A stretch of DNA of 64,000 bases from Candidatus Pantoea varia (GCF_900115075.1 NZ_FOVG01000008.1:1-64000), one strand, 5' to 3'. Shown: positions 32,089 to 43,376, numbered from the stretch's first letter. Notes: generated by a model from the sequence alone, not told the origin. Made by a program: numbers and translations.

Positions 32089-32240
32089 GCGTATTCGTCT
32101 GATTTTTTCAGTAGATTCTTAAAGCGAACACTGCTGGTCAAAGTTCCGGCCCTTAAGTAACATGGCGGACTCCTTGCCGGGCGCGTAAAAATCATCATTT
32201 CGCCCATCTGGCACTATTTTTGAAGGGTATAAGAACGAGA

Positions 32241-33247
<1,007 letters not shown>

Positions 33248-33251
<4 letters not shown>

Positions 33252-33274
33252 AACCCGTTAAACCCGCCCCATAT
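33248..33274 (+). promoter_or_regulatory. Sigma-32 (heat-shock) promoter of hslVU
   Basis: TTGAAA (33248-33253) and CCCCATAT (33267-33274) with 13 bp between fit the sigma-32 consensus CTTGAAA/CCCCATNT. The -35 overlaps the ftsN stop codon. It is placed about 65 bp before hslV. Confidence 0.85.
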
Positions 33275-33286
33275 CTGTTGCATGAT

Positions 33287-33309
33287 ACTCCGCGCCCCGT
33301 GCGCGGAGT
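33287..33309 (+). other. Stem-loop in the hslVU leader
   Basis: ACTCCGCGC (33287-33295) pairs perfectly with GCGCGGAGT (33301-33309), loop CCCGT. It lies downstream of the sigma-32 promoter, so it belongs to the hslVU 5' UTR, where E. coli has an mRNA-stabilising stem-loop. A terminator for ftsN is the alternative; the T-run after it is short. Confidence 0.65.
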
Positions 33310-33339
33310 CCTTTTCCGACAGCAACAAGGGGTCTGCCC

Positions 33340-33870
33340 GTGACAACAATAGTAAGTGTACGACGCAACGGCCAGGTAGTGATTGGCGGTGATGGCCAGG
33401 CTACGCTCGGCAATACCGTGATGAAAGGCAACGTTAAAAAAGTGCGTCGTTTATACAACGATAAGGTGATTGCCGGATTTGCTGGCGGCACCGCAGACGC
33501 CTTCACCCTGTTTGAACTTTTCGAACGTAAACTGGAAATGCATCAGGGCCACCTGGTGAAAGCAGCGGTGGAGCTGGCCAAAGACTGGCGTACCGACCGT
33601 ATGCTGCGTCGCCTGGAAGCCTTACTGGCCGTCGCAGATGAGTCAGCCTCACTGATCATCAGCGGTAACGGTGACGTCATCCAACCTGAAAACGATCTGA
33701 TCGCCATCGGCTCCGGTGGGCCTTTCGCCCAGGCAGCGGCACGTGCGCTGCTGGAGAATACCGAAATGGGCGCACGCGACATCGTCGAGAAGTCGCTGAA
33801 TATCGCGGGTGATATCTGCATCTACACTAACCACAACGTTAATTTCGAAGAATTAACGTCTAAGGCGTAA
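33340..33870 (+). CDS. hslV: ATP-dependent protease subunit HslV
   Basis: HslV is the proteolytic chamber of the HslUV protease. The 176-residue protein starts TTIVSVRR after removal of Met, exposing the catalytic N-terminal threonine; the GGDGQATLG and [11 protein letters not shown] segments are conserved. The start codon is GTG at 33340. It is the first gene of hslVU, 10 bp before hslU, under the sigma-32-type promoter. Confidence 0.97.
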   Translation: MTTIVSVRRNGQVVIGGDGQATLGNTVMKGNVKKVRRLYNDKVIAGFAGGTADAFTLFELFERKLEMHQGHLVKAAVELAKDWRTDRMLRRLEALLAVADESASLIISGNGDVIQPENDLIAIGSGGPFAQAAARALLENTEMGARDIVEKSLNIAGDICIYTNHNVNFEELTSKA

Positions 33871-33880
33871 GGGTATAAAT

Positions 33881-35218
33881 ATGTCTGAGATGACTCCACG
33901 CGAAATCGTCAGCGAACTGAACCGCTTTATCATCGGCCAGGACAGCGCCAAGCGCGCCGTGGCTATTGCACTGCGTAACCGCTGGCGCCGCATGCAGCTC
34001 GACGAAGAGCTGCGCCATGAAGTGACCCCTAAAAACATTCTGATGATCGGTCCGACCGGTGTCGGTAAAACCGAGATCGCGCGTCGTCTGGCTAAACTGG
34101 CCAATGCACCGTTCATCAAAGTAGAGGCGACGAAGTTTACCGAAGTCGGTTATGTCGGTAAGGAAGTGGACTCTATCATTCGTGACCTGACCGATTCGGC
34201 CATTAAGATGGTGCGCAGTCAGGCGATTGAAAAGAACAAATATCGTGCCGAAGAGATGGCCGAAGAGCGCATTCTTGATGTGCTGATTCCGCCAGCGAAA
34301 AACAACTGGGGCCAGTCAGAGCAGAGCGCTGAACCGTCTGCGGCACGCCAGTCGTTCCGCAAGAAGCTGCGCGAAGGCCAGCTGGACGATAAAGAGATTG
34401 AGATCGATCTGGCTGCCAGCAGCCCAGGCGTCGAAATCATGGCCCCTCCAGGCATGGAAGAGATGACCAGCCAGTTGCAGTCGATGTTCCAGAACCTCGG
34501 CGGCCAGAAGCAGAAAGCCCGCAAGCTGAAGATCAAAGAAGCGATGAAGCTGCTGATCGAAGAAGAAGCGGCAAAACTGGTTAACCCGGAAGAGCTTAAG
34601 CAGGATGCGATTGAAGCGGTCGAGCAGCACGGTATCGTGTTCATCGATGAGATCGACAAAATCTGTAAGCGCGGCGGCCAGAATGCGGGCGGCCCGGATG
34701 TTTCTCGCGAAGGCGTTCAGCGCGACCTGCTGCCGCTGGTTGAAGGCTGCACCGTCTCGACCAAACATGGCATGGTGAAAACCGACCACATCCTGTTTAT
34801 CGCCTCAGGTGCGTTCCAGGTTGCCAGCCCTTCCGATCTGATTCCGGAACTTCAGGGTCGTTTGCCGATTCGTGTTGAGCTGCAGGCGCTGACCGTCAAT
34901 GATTTCCAGCGCATCCTGACCGAGCCGAATGCCTCGATTACCGTGCAGTACAAAGCACTGATGAATACCGAAGGCGTGAACATTGAGTTCACCGAAGAGG
35001 GGATTCGCCGGATCGCTGAAGCCGCATGGCAGGTGAACGAAACCACCGAAAACATCGGTGCGCGCCGCCTGCATACCGTGCTGGAGCGTCTGATGGAAGA
35101 TATCTCGTATGACGCCAGCGATCGTCACGGTGAATCCTTTACCATTGATGCTGACTATGTGGCTAAACACCTGGATGAACTGGTGGCTGACGAAGACCTC
35201 AGCCGCTTCATTCTCTGA
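33881..35218 (+). CDS. hslU: ATPase subunit HslU of the HslUV protease
   Basis: HslU is the AAA+ unfoldase feeding HslV. The 445-residue product has Walker [10 protein letters not shown] from residue 58, Walker [10 protein letters not shown] near 250, an inserted I domain (about 110-240), and the C-terminal tail LSRFIL that docks into HslV. A strong terminator follows at 35243. Confidence 0.98.
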   Translation: MSEMTPREIVSELNRFIIGQDSAKRAVAIALRNRWRRMQLDEELRHEVTPKNILMIGPTGVGKTEIARRLAKLANAPFIKVEATKFTEVGYVGKEVDSIIRDLTDSAIKMVRSQAIEKNKYRAEEMAEERILDVLIPPAKNNWGQSEQSAEPSAARQSFRKKLREGQLDDKEIEIDLAASSPGVEIMAPPGMEEMTSQLQSMFQNLGGQKQKARKLKIKEAMKLLIEEEAAKLVNPEELKQDAIEAVEQHGIVFIDEIDKICKRGGQNAGGPDVSREGVQRDLLPLVEGCTVSTKHGMVKTDHILFIASGAFQVASPSDLIPELQGRLPIRVELQALTVNDFQRILTEPNASITVQYKALMNTEGVNIEFTEEGIRRIAEAAWQVNETTENIGARRLHTVLERLMEDISYDASDRHGESFTIDADYVAKHLDELVADEDLSRFIL

Positions 35219-35242
35219 TTCGCTGATTCAGCGCTTTTCCGA

Positions 35243-35270
35243 AGCCCAGCCCACCCGGCTGGGCTTTTTT
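35243..35270 (+). terminator. hslVU terminator
   Basis: A 9-bp stem (AGCCCAGCC at 35243-35251 with GGCTGGGCT at 35257-35265) and a 5-base loop, followed by TTTTT. Confidence 0.88.
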
Positions 35271-35376
35271 ATGCATGTTCTTGATCGAACGGTGCTTTTT
35301 TCATACTGATGATTTTGCCAACAATCTGCATATAGCGATATACTTACCCTTCCTGTGGCAAACAGACGAAACCCTT

Positions 35377-35862
35377 ATGAAATACGATACATCTGAACTC
35401 TGCGATATCTACCATGAAGAAGTGAATGTTGTTGAACCGCTTTTTTCAAATTTTGGTGGGCGCACTTCATTCGGTGGTCAGATTACCACAGTGAAATGCT
35501 TTGAAGACAACGGCTTACTCTACGATCTGCTGGAAGAGAATGGCCGGGGTCGCGTACTGGTGATTGATGGCGGCGGCTCAGTGCGTCGTGCGCTGGTCGA
35601 TGCGCAGCTGGCACGTCTGGCGGCCACCAACGAGTGGGAAGGCCTGGTGATTTACGGTTCGGTACGTCAGGTTGATGAGCTGGAAGAGCTGGAGATTGGC
35701 ATTCAGGCCATTGCCGCGATTCCGGCAGGCGCTGCAGGTGAAGGAATTGGCGAAAGCGATGTGCGCGTCAATTTCGGCGGTGTCACCTTCTTCTCCGGCG
35801 ACCATCTCTATGCCGACAACACCGGTATCATTCTGTCAGAGGATGCGCTGGACCTCGAATAG
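35377..35862 (+). CDS. rraA: Regulator of ribonuclease E activity A
   Basis: RraA binds RNase E and inhibits its endonuclease activity. The 161-residue product equals the E. coli length, with [19 protein letters not shown] near 20 and [16 protein letters not shown] near 63. The start at 35377 ([10 protein letters not shown]) is chosen; the 34 residues before it are unconserved and overlap the hslVU terminator region. In E. coli menA lies between hslU and rraA; here it is absent. Confidence 0.96.
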   Translation: MKYDTSELCDIYHEEVNVVEPLFSNFGGRTSFGGQITTVKCFEDNGLLYDLLEENGRGRVLVIDGGGSVRRALVDAQLARLAATNEWEGLVIYGSVRQVDELEELEIGIQAIAAIPAGAAGEGIGESDVRVNFGGVTFFSGDHLYADNTGIILSEDALDLE

Positions 35863-35872
35863 GTCAGATATG

Positions 35873-35898
35873 AAAACGGGTGCCAGAGCACCCGTTTT
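35873..35898. terminator. Bidirectional terminator between rraA and zapB
   Basis: An 11-bp stem (35873-35883 with 35888-35898), loop CAGA, A-run left and T-run right. Confidence 0.86.
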
Positions 35899-35915
35899 TC
35901 ACATCAGCTGAGGCT

Positions 35916-36155
35916 TCAAACCTCTTCCATTTTTCCCAGCAATGCACGCAGACGTTCCTGCCACACGTGTTGCTCTTCTTTCAGGTGCTGATTTTCGCGC
36001 ATCAGCGCATCGTGGTTGCCCGCGACTTGTTGCGCATCGTTACGCAGTGAGTTGTTCTGCTCTTTCAGCTCTTCGATTTCCATCTGCAACAGCGTGATGG
36101 TATCAATCGCCTGCTGTACTTTCGCTTCAAGTTTCTCAAATACTTCAAATGACAT
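35916..36155 (-). CDS. zapB: Cell division protein ZapB
   Basis: ZapB is a short coiled-coil protein at the Z ring that binds ZapA. The 79 residues form one continuous heptad pattern (about 5-75) with [20 protein letters not shown] at the start, nearly the E. coli sequence. It is convergent with rraA. Confidence 0.96.
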   Translation of the reverse strand: MSFEVFEKLEAKVQQAIDTITLLQMEIEELKEQNNSLRNDAQQVAGNHDALMRENQHLKEEQHVWQERLRALLGKMEEV

Positions 36156-36560
36156 CTTTCTGACCTCTCCTAAATTCCTGCAAGGCGTTGATGATGCCAG
36201 CTTAAGCCAGCAACGTTGTCCCGATTGTATGTAGCCTCACCCCTCAAGTCCAGCAACGCGGCCGCTGCGGGCGCAGTCTGTAACACTTTTCAGCCAATCC
36301 CTGAATTTACGCTGCGCTTACGGCGGTTGCTTTCCGGTACTGGTCCGTCCTCCCGGTAATCAGGCGCGAATATGGGATAAGGAAAGCCAGAATACGCGAA
36401 AACGCGCATTTTTATGACGCAGTACACAAAAAACGATTTCGCTATTTCTCGTTTATGTTCGTTAACGATAAATTCACATCAGCCCTACATTAAAGCTGGG
36501 TGCCTCATGGAATGAGAACAAAAACTGATAAAATTTAACCTCGCTTCAGGAACCACTATT
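36156..36560. promoter_or_regulatory. Upstream region of glpF with a candidate GlpR operator
   Basis: About 400 bp without a gene between zapB and glpF. ATGTTCGTTAACGATAAAT (36455-36473) resembles the GlpR operator (a palindrome around TTCGATAACGAA), and a TTCACA half-site of CRP type follows at about 36473. Further left, CGCG-AAAA-CGCG followed by TTTTT (36395-36413) is a weak terminator-like hairpin. Control of glpFK by GlpR and CRP, as in E. coli, is likely. Confidence 0.55.
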
Positions 36561-37412
36561 ATGAGTCAGACAACTAACACGCTCAAAGGTCAGTGTATTG
36601 CCGAATTTCTGGGGACAGGCTTGATTATTTTCTTTGGTGCAGGCTGTGTGGCTGCACTGAAACTCGCCGGTGCCGCCTTCGGTCAGTGGGAAATCTGCAT
36701 CATCTGGGGCTTAGCGGTCTCAATGGCTGTCTATCTTACCGCTGGGGTATCAGGTGCCCATCTGAACCCTGCCGTTACGGTTGCACTCTGTCTGTTTGCC
36801 AACTTCGAAGGCCGTAAAGTGGTGCCGTATATTCTGGCGCAAGTCGCCGGAGCATTCTGCGCGGCCGCGCTGGTTTATGGTCTCTACTACAGCCTGTTTG
36901 TCGATTACGAACAAAGTCATCAGATGGTACGCGGTACGGTTCAGAGTCTGGATCTGGCGGGTATCTTCTCAACCTATCCTAACCCGCACATCAGCGTAGG
37001 CCAGGCGTTCCTGGTTGAAATGGTTATTACCGCAGTGCTTATGGCGGTGATTATGGCGCTGACTGACGATGGCAACGGTGTTCCGCGTGGACCGATGGCG
37101 CCGCTGTTGATTGGCCTGCTGGTCGCTGTTATTGGTGGCTCAATGGGTCCACTGACCGGCTTTGCTCTTAACCCGGCGCGTGATTTCGGACCTAAGCTGT
37201 TCGCCTTCTTCGCTGGCTGGGGTAACGTTGCCTTTACGGGTGGTAAAGATATTCCTTACTTCCTGGTACCTATTTTTGGCCCGCTGGTCGGTGCATGCCT
37301 GGGTGCAGTAGGTTATCGCACACTGATTGGCCGCTACCTGCCAGGTGCCATGCAGGAACCCAGTATTCCAGCAGAAAAACCGGTTGCACGCGCTCAGCAG
37401 CGTAAAGCGTAA
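36561..37412 (+). CDS. glpF: Glycerol facilitator (aquaglyceroporin)
   Basis: GlpF passes glycerol through the inner membrane. The 283-residue protein has six membrane helices and the two half-helix NPA motifs, SGAHLNPAV (Asn69) and GFALNPARDFG (near 203); the Asp after NPAR marks the glycerol-type channel. It lies 30 bp upstream of glpK, which traps glycerol as its phosphate. Confidence 0.98.
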   Translation: MSQTTNTLKGQCIAEFLGTGLIIFFGAGCVAALKLAGAAFGQWEICIIWGLAVSMAVYLTAGVSGAHLNPAVTVALCLFANFEGRKVVPYILAQVAGAFCAAALVYGLYYSLFVDYEQSHQMVRGTVQSLDLAGIFSTYPNPHISVGQAFLVEMVITAVLMAVIMALTDDGNGVPRGPMAPLLIGLLVAVIGGSMGPLTGFALNPARDFGPKLFAFFAGWGNVAFTGGKDIPYFLVPIFGPLVGACLGAVGYRTLIGRYLPGAMQEPSIPAEKPVARAQQRKA

Positions 37413-37442
37413 GTTTCACTTTTTATCATCAGGACTGAATTT

Positions 37443-38954
37443 ATGACTACCACAGATAAAAAATATATTGTCGCGCTCGATCAGGGCACAACCAGTTCAC
37501 GTGCCGTCGTTCTCGACCACGATTCCAATATCATCGCGGTATCGCAGCGCGAATTTACCCAGATCTACCCGAAAGCGGGTTGGGTAGAACATGACCCGAT
37601 GGATATCTGGGCTTCACAAAGCTCTACGCTGGTCGAAGTGCTGGCCCATGCTGATATCCGCTCTGATGAGATTGCGGCAATCGGTATTACTAACCAGCGC
37701 GAAACCGCTATCGTCTGGGAAAAAGAGACCGGTAAGCCGATCTACAACGCCATCGTCTGGCAGGATCCCCGCACCGCTGACTACTGTCACAAACTGAAGA
37801 AAGAGGGTCTGGAAGAGTACATCCAGCACACTACCGGTCTGGTGATCAACCCTTACTTCTCTGGTACGAAAGTGAAGTGGATTCTGGATCACGTTGAAGG
37901 CTCGCGTGAGCGTGCAAAACGTGGCGAGCTGCTGTTCGGTACCGTCGATACCTGGCTGGTCTGGAAAATGACTCAGGGACGCGTGCACATCACCGACTAC
38001 ACCAACGCCTCCCGTACCATGATGTTCAACATTCACAAGCTGGAGTGGGATCAGCGCATGCTGGATATCCTGGATATCCCGCGTGAAATGCTGCCAGAAG
38101 TGAAGTCCTCTTCTGAAGTCTACGGTCAGACCAACATCGGTGGTAAAGGCGGTACACGTATTCCTATCGCCGGTATCGCCGGTGATCAGCAGGCCGCACT
38201 GTATGGCCAGCTGTGTGTACAGCCTGGCATGGCGAAAAATACCTACGGCACCGGTTGCTTCATGCTGATGAACACCGGTACTGAAGCGGTGACCTCAACC
38301 CACGGCCTGCTGACCACCATCGCCTGTGGCCCGCGCGGTGAAGTGAACTATGCGCTGGAAGGTGCCGTGTTTATCGGTGGAGCCTCTATTCAGTGGCTGC
38401 GTGATGAGATGAAGCTGATTAGTGAAGCGGCTGACTCTGAATACTTCGCGATGAAAGTGAAAGACACCAACGGCGTTTATATGGTGCCTGCTTTCACCGG
38501 CCTGGGCGCACCTTACTGGGACCCGTATGCCCGTGGCGCGATCTTCGGTCTGACGCGCGGCGCGAACTCTAACCACATCATCCGCGCGACACTGGAGTCG
38601 ATCGCTTATCAGACGCGTGACGTGCTGGAAGCGATGCAGAACGATGCCAATACCCGCCTGCAGGCGCTGCGTGTGGATGGTGGTGCGGTGTCCAACAACT
38701 TCCTGATGCAGTTCCAGGCTGACATCCTCGGCACCCGTGTTGAGCGTCCGGAAGTGCGTGAAGTGACCGCGCTGGGTTCTGCGTATCTGGCGGGTCTGGC
38801 TGTTGGCTTCTGGCAGGATCTGGATGAAGTGCGCTCTAAAGCGGTTATCGAGCGTGAGTTCCGCCCAAGCCTGGAAACCACCGAGCGTAACTTCCGTTAT
38901 GCTGGCTGGAAAAAAGCCGTTGCCCGCGCACAGGCGTGGGAAGAACAAGAGTAA
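37443..38954 (+). CDS. glpK: Glycerol kinase
   Basis: GlpK phosphorylates glycerol to sn-glycerol-3-phosphate. The 503-residue FGGY-family kinase has the N-terminal [12 protein letters not shown] near 12, [13 protein letters not shown] near 243 and [12 protein letters not shown] near 412. The second gene of glpFK, it is separated from glpX by a terminator. Confidence 0.98.
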   Translation: MTTTDKKYIVALDQGTTSSRAVVLDHDSNIIAVSQREFTQIYPKAGWVEHDPMDIWASQSSTLVEVLAHADIRSDEIAAIGITNQRETAIVWEKETGKPIYNAIVWQDPRTADYCHKLKKEGLEEYIQHTTGLVINPYFSGTKVKWILDHVEGSRERAKRGELLFGTVDTWLVWKMTQGRVHITDYTNASRTMMFNIHKLEWDQRMLDILDIPREMLPEVKSSSEVYGQTNIGGKGGTRIPIAGIAGDQQAALYGQLCVQPGMAKNTYGTGCFMLMNTGTEAVTSTHGLLTTIACGPRGEVNYALEGAVFIGGASIQWLRDEMKLISEAADSEYFAMKVKDTNGVYMVPAFTGLGAPYWDPYARGAIFGLTRGANSNHIIRATLESIAYQTRDVLEAMQNDANTRLQALRVDGGAVSNNFLMQFQADILGTRVERPEVREVTALGSAYLAGLAVGFWQDLDEVRSKAVIEREFRPSLETTERNFRYAGWKKAVARAQAWEEQE

Positions 38955-38962
38955 TATTAAAG

Positions 38963-38993
38963 CCCGCGACGCTGGCCGTCGCGGGCCTTTTCC
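38963..38993 (+). terminator. glpFK terminator
   Basis: A 10-bp stem (GCCCGCGACG at 38963-38972 with CGTCGCGGGC at 38978-38987), then CCTTTT. The T-run is short, so some readthrough into glpX is possible. Confidence 0.75.
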
Positions 38994-39050
38994 CCGCCCT
39001 TTTGCCCCGCTGTGTTACACTGCCTGCCGGTTTTTTGTCAGGTAGATGCC

Positions 39051-40061
39051 ATGAAACGAGAACTTGCCATTGAATTTTCCCGCGTAACCGAAGCTGCCGC
39101 TCTGGCAGGCTATCACTGGTTAGGACGCGGCGACAAAAATGCGGCTGACGGTGCGGCTGTCCATGCCATGCGTCATGTCCTGAACTCCATTGAAATTGAC
39201 GGTCAGATTGTGATCGGTGAAGGCGAAATCGACGAAGCCCCCATGCTTTATATCGGCGAAAAAGTCGGTACCGGTCGCGGCGATGCGGTCGATATTGCCG
39301 TCGATCCGATTGAAGGGACCCGCATGACGGCGCTTGGCCAGGCGAATGCGCTGGCTGTGATGGCCGTGGGCGATAAAGGCAGCTTTTTGCACGCCCCCGA
39401 CATGTACATGGAAAAACTGATCGTTGGCCCGGCAGCACACGGCGCGATCGACCTCGACCTGCCGCTGGAAACCAACCTGCGAAATATCGCGATAGCCATG
39501 AACAAACCGCTGTCGCAGCTGACCGTGTCGATTCTGGCAAAGCCGCGCCATGATGCGGTGATCAGCCAGTTGCAGCAGCTGGGCGTGCGGGTATTTACCT
39601 TCCCGGATGGTGATGTCGCCGCCTCGATTCTGACCTGCATGCCGGACAGCGAAGTGGATGTGATGTATGGCATCGGCGGCGCACCGGAAGGCGTGGTCTC
39701 TGCGGCGGTGATCCGCGCGCTGGACGGCGATATGCAGGGCCGGTTGCTGGCTCGTCACCACGTCAAAGGTGACAACGCTGAAAACCGTCGGCTCGGCGAG
39801 CAGGAGCTGCAGCGCTGTGCAGAGATGGGAATTGAAGCGGGTAAGACGCTGACGCTAGGTGAGATGGCGCGCAATGACAATGTGGTGTTTGCCGCCACCG
39901 GCATAACCAGTGGCGAGTTATTGAAAGGCATTACACGGCAGGGAAATATCGCCACCAGCGAAACCCTGCTGATTCGCGGTAAATCACGCACTATCCGCCG
40001 CATCCAGTCGATTCACTATCTCGACCGTAAAGATCCAGCGCTCCATCCGTTTATCCTGTAA
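39051..40061 (+). CDS. glpX: Class II fructose-1,6-bisphosphatase
   Basis: GlpX hydrolyses fructose-1,6-bisphosphate in gluconeogenesis. The 336 residues equal the E. coli length, with metal-site motifs GEGEIDEAPMLY near 60 and VDPIEGT near 84. The start at 39051 (MKRELAIEF) is the conserved one. It follows glpK as in E. coli, and its 3' end overlaps convergent emrD by 11 bp. Confidence 0.97.
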   Translation: MKRELAIEFSRVTEAAALAGYHWLGRGDKNAADGAAVHAMRHVLNSIEIDGQIVIGEGEIDEAPMLYIGEKVGTGRGDAVDIAVDPIEGTRMTALGQANALAVMAVGDKGSFLHAPDMYMEKLIVGPAAHGAIDLDLPLETNLRNIAIAMNKPLSQLTVSILAKPRHDAVISQLQQLGVRVFTFPDGDVAASILTCMPDSEVDVMYGIGGAPEGVVSAAVIRALDGDMQGRLLARHHVKGDNAENRRLGEQELQRCAEMGIEAGKTLTLGEMARNDNVVFAATGITSGELLKGITRQGNIATSETLLIRGKSRTIRRIQSIHYLDRKDPALHPFIL

Positions 40062-41244
40062 CCGGCTGGTTGCCGCGCTCCGGCTGACGTGAGAGCGGCA
40101 ACCAACAGAGCAGCATCACCAGCGCCGTGAAGAACATCAGCATGCCAAGGCTGAACTGATCGCGCTGCGGCATCATGGCTGACAGCCACGCCACCAGGCC
40201 CGATCCCAGGTTCTGCATCCCACCAATCAGCGCGCCCGCACTCCCGGCCAGCCAGGCATACGGCTCCATTGCCCCTGAGGTCGCCAGCGGGAACAGCATG
40301 CCAGCACCAAAGAAGAACAGCGCGGCAGGAACCAGCAGCGTCCAGATATTCATTACGCCGAACCATGCCGGGATCCACATCAGGATGCCCGCCAGCAGAC
40401 AGCTATTCACGCCCCACCACATCAGGCTGTGCCATGAGCCCTGCTCGCGTCCGGCGAACCAGGCACCGAAGAACGCCGCCGGAATCGGCAGGATGAACAG
40501 GATGCTGACGGTCAGGCTGTGCAGGCCGAGTACGCCACCGAGCAGCACGCCACAGCTCGACTCAAATACCGCAATACCCGCCAGGGCACCAATCAACAGC
40601 ACTATGTAGCGAACGAAATTCGCGTCGCTGAGCAGGCGGACGTAGCGTTTGAAGAACGGGGTCACTTCCGCACTCTGCGGCCGGGTTTCTGGCAGCCAGC
40701 GCGCCATAGATACGGTGACAGCCAGACAGAGCAGCAGCAGAAAAGCGAAACAGGCGTGCCAGCCAAAGAGCTGAGTCAGCAGTGCGCCAATCACTGGTGC
40801 CAGCAGCGGGCTGACCAGAATGCCCATATTAAGTAAGCTGTTGGCACGGCGCAGCGCGTGCCCCTCATAGAGATCACGCGGCATAGTGCGGGCCATTACG
40901 CCAGCCACGCCGGTTCCCAGCCCCTGAATAGCGCTGCCGAACACCAGCATATCGAGTGAGGTCGCCATCAATGCCGTGATTGCGCCGATCATAAAGATCA
41001 TCATGCCCGCCAGGATCACCGGACGCCGACCGACGCTGTCTGACAGCGGGCCGTAGATCAGCTGGGATCCGCCATAGGTCATCAGATAGGCCGCCATCAC
41101 ACGCTGCAGTGCGCCATCCCGCACATTCAGAGCGTCCGCCATCACCGACATCGCCGGGACGTAGATGGTCTGTGCCATCTGCCCGACAGCCACCAGCACA
41201 ATGAGCATCACCAGCAGCGGGCGATTTTCCAGTTTACTAATCAT
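40051..41244 (-). CDS. emrD: Multidrug efflux MFS transporter EmrD
   Basis: EmrD is a 12-helix drug/proton antiporter. The 397-residue protein has the DHA1-type motif A (YGPLSDSVGRRPVIL near 64) and strong conservation with E. coli EmrD over long stretches (NSLLNMGILVSPLLAP, FILPIPAAFFGAWFAG). In E. coli emrD is elsewhere; here it lies between glpX and fpr, a lineage-specific position. It diverges from fpr across about 270 bp in which I see no assignable operator. Confidence 0.93.
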   Translation of the reverse strand: MISKLENRPLLVMLIVLVAVGQMAQTIYVPAMSVMADALNVRDGALQRVMAAYLMTYGGSQLIYGPLSDSVGRRPVILAGMMIFMIGAITALMATSLDMLVFGSAIQGLGTGVAGVMARTMPRDLYEGHALRRANSLLNMGILVSPLLAPVIGALLTQLFGWHACFAFLLLLCLAVTVSMARWLPETRPQSAEVTPFFKRYVRLLSDANFVRYIVLLIGALAGIAVFESSCGVLLGGVLGLHSLTVSILFILPIPAAFFGAWFAGREQGSWHSLMWWGVNSCLLAGILMWIPAWFGVMNIWTLLVPAALFFFGAGMLFPLATSGAMEPYAWLAGSAGALIGGMQNLGSGLVAWLSAMMPQRDQFSLGMLMFFTALVMLLCWLPLSRQPERGNQPVTG

Positions 41245-41517
41245 GATTATGCAAAATTTCTTTCTGTGAAATGAGGTTAAAACAGCGGTTCACCCGCCAG
41301 TCATCTTGTTATAGCGGGCAAAATATCAGGATTAGATGACAAAGCGAGAGGCCGACCGAAAGGTCCCGACTTGCACCTGTCAAGGTTATGCGCCAGCCTG
41401 TAAAGATAAAGCAACAGTTTGTCGATTAGAGCCTTTGTCAGGGCGCAGGCTGGCATTCTCACTGGCTAGTCGCGAAAATAGTGACCTGCCTGAATAATCA
41501 ACAACCCGGGAGTGATT

Positions 41518-42264
41518 ATGGCTGAGTGGGTCAATGCTGAAGTAAAGGAAGTGAAAAACTGGACGGATGCGCTGTTCAGTCTCCGGGTAAAAGCGCCCAT
41601 CGATCCCTTTATCGCCGGGCAATTCGCCAAGCTGGCACTGGAAATCGACGGTGAGCGGGTGCAGCGCGCTTACTCTTTCGTTAATGCACCGAAAGATGAC
41701 CTGCTGGAGTTTTACCTGGTCACCGTGCCCGATGGCAAGCTGAGTCCGCATCTGCAGGCACTTCAGCCTGGCGATCAGGTGATGGTCACTAAAGAAGCCG
41801 CGGGATTCTTTGTGCTCGATGAAGTCCCGGAGTGCAAAACCTTATGGATGCTGGCAACCGGCACCGCTATTGGCCCTTACCTTTCCATGCTTCAGCAGGG
41901 CGAAGGACTGGATCGCTTTGAAAACATCGTGCTGGTCCATGCCGCACGCTATGCGGCTGACCTGAGCTTTCTGCCACTGATGCAGCAGCTGCAACAGCGT
42001 TATCAGGGCAAACTGCACATCCAGACGGTGGTGAGCCGCGAAGAGATCCCCGGTTCGCTGACGGGCCGGGTTCCAGCGCTGATCGAAAATGGCGAGCTGG
42101 AGCGTGCCACAGGATTAACGCTGGATGCCGACAGCAGCCATGTGATGCTGTGCGGCAACCCGCAGATGGTGCGTGATACCCAGCAATTACTGAAAGAGAC
42201 GCGCGAGATGCGGAAGCACCTGAAGCGCAAGCCGGGCCATATCACCAGCGAACATTACTGGTGA
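41518..42264 (+). CDS. fpr: Ferredoxin/flavodoxin-NADP+ reductase
   Basis: Fpr passes electrons between NADPH and flavodoxin or ferredoxin. The 248-residue product equals the E. coli length, with the FAD motif RAYSFVNAP near 51, the NADP-site ATGTAIGPYLS near 116, and the conserved C-terminus EHYW. The ATG at 41518 is preferred to a GTG at 41512. In E. coli fpr is a SoxRS target; I cannot confirm a soxbox here. The end overlaps convergent yiiR by 10 bp. Confidence 0.96.
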   Translation: MAEWVNAEVKEVKNWTDALFSLRVKAPIDPFIAGQFAKLALEIDGERVQRAYSFVNAPKDDLLEFYLVTVPDGKLSPHLQALQPGDQVMVTKEAAGFFVLDEVPECKTLWMLATGTAIGPYLSMLQQGEGLDRFENIVLVHAARYAADLSFLPLMQQLQQRYQGKLHIQTVVSREEIPGSLTGRVPALIENGELERATGLTLDADSSHVMLCGNPQMVRDTQQLLKETREMRKHLKRKPGHITSEHYW

Positions 42265-42689
42265 GCCGTTTGCCGGTATCGCACCGGCTGGGTCGCGGTA
42301 CCAAACCGGTTAGCGCCGGGGGTGCCGCGAAAAACGCCAAGTTCGAGTAGCAGGCCAGCGAGTAACACAAAAGGAATGGCGCGACCCAGCAGCCAGGGCA
42401 GAATGCCGCCCAGCATGCTCCAGTTTCCCGCCACCAGCAGCCAGGCAACAATCACCAGAAATCCCCAGTAGCCGGGACGATTGCGATCGTGCAGGCGTTT
42501 AACAATGACTGCGCTGGCAGGCCACAGCAGGCAGACCACGCCAAAGGCCGCCATCTGGGTATCAACCCAGTCGTTTGCTGCCAGGGTGAATAACAGTGTC
42601 GTTGTCAGCAACCAGACCGCCTGCCAGATCCAGAAATCACGTCGTCCCAGCCGGCCGCGCCAGGAAAAACACCATTGTTGTAACGTCAT
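42255..42689 (-). CDS. yiiR: YiiR family membrane protein (DUF805)
   Basis: A 144-residue protein with four predicted membrane helices and the DUF805 motifs SWRGRLGRRDFW near 9 and VKRLHDRNRPGYW near 63. It matches E. coli YiiR in length and in position beside fpr. Function unknown. Confidence 0.9.
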   Translation of the reverse strand: MTLQQWCFSWRGRLGRRDFWIWQAVWLLTTTLLFTLAANDWVDTQMAAFGVVCLLWPASAVIVKRLHDRNRPGYWGFLVIVAWLLVAGNWSMLGGILPWLLGRAIPFVLLAGLLLELGVFRGTPGANRFGTATQPVRYRQTAHQ

Positions 42690-42785
42690 GCATTATCATC
42701 CAGAGAAGAGAACCGCCGCGCTTTTGACCTCGCGGATAAAAACCGTTTTAATTTGCGCCTGAGTTTACGGGTTAGGATCGACAAA

Positions 42786-43376
42786 ATGAAGAATTTGCCT
42801 GGCGCACTGCTGTTATCGTTTGCGCTGACGGTTCCGGTCTTTGCCGCCGATCCGCCACCGCAGGAACGGCCCGATGCGTTGCCCACCGCGCCCTATCTGC
42901 TGGCGGGCGCTCCCACCTTTGATATGACTATCGGCCAGTTTCGCGAAAAGTATAATCTGGCCAATGCGACGCTGATGCTGCCGGAATATCGCGCCATTGA
43001 TAATCGGGGTGACAAAAGTAACCTGACGCGCGCCGCCAGCAAAATTAATGAAACGCTCTATGCGTCTACCGCGCTGGAGCCCGGCACCGGCAAAATCAAG
43101 ACGCTGCAGATTACCTGGCTGCCACTACCAGGCCCGGATCAGAACGCCTCGCAGCAAAAAGCGCTGGCCTACATGACCGCCATGCTGCGCTTCTTTGTAC
43201 CGGGACTTAGTGCCGACGAGGGACGTAAAAAGCTGGAAGATTTGCTGAAGGAAGGTAAGGATTTGCCCTACTTTGCGCAGGTCGACGGCGCGCTCCGTTT
43301 TGTGGTGGCTGACAACGGCGACAAGGGGCTGACCTTCGCGGTTGAGCCGGTAAAACTTGCGCTCGCCAACCCCTGA
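42786..43376 (+). CDS. yiiQ: YiiQ family periplasmic protein (DUF1454)
   Basis: A 196-residue protein with a signal peptide (about 1-20, cleaved after VFAA), then the conserved TAPYLLAGAPTFD, SNLTRAASKINE and VVADNGDKGLTFAVEP segments of YiiQ. The start at 42786 gives the signal peptide with a GGA ribosome site. It lies about 120 bp upstream of tpiA, as in E. coli. Function unknown. Confidence 0.92.
   Translation: MKNLPGALLLSFALTVPVFAADPPPQERPDALPTAPYLLAGAPTFDMTIGQFREKYNLANATLMLPEYRAIDNRGDKSNLTRAASKINETLYASTALEPGTGKIKTLQITWLPLPGPDQNASQQKALAYMTAMLRFFVPGLSADEGRKKLEDLLKEGKDLPYFAQVDGALRFVVADNGDKGLTFAVEPVKLALANP

Noticed and set aside
38295..38948. 217-residue frame opposite glpK
   Set aside because: Antisense shadow of a conserved gene with no start signal.
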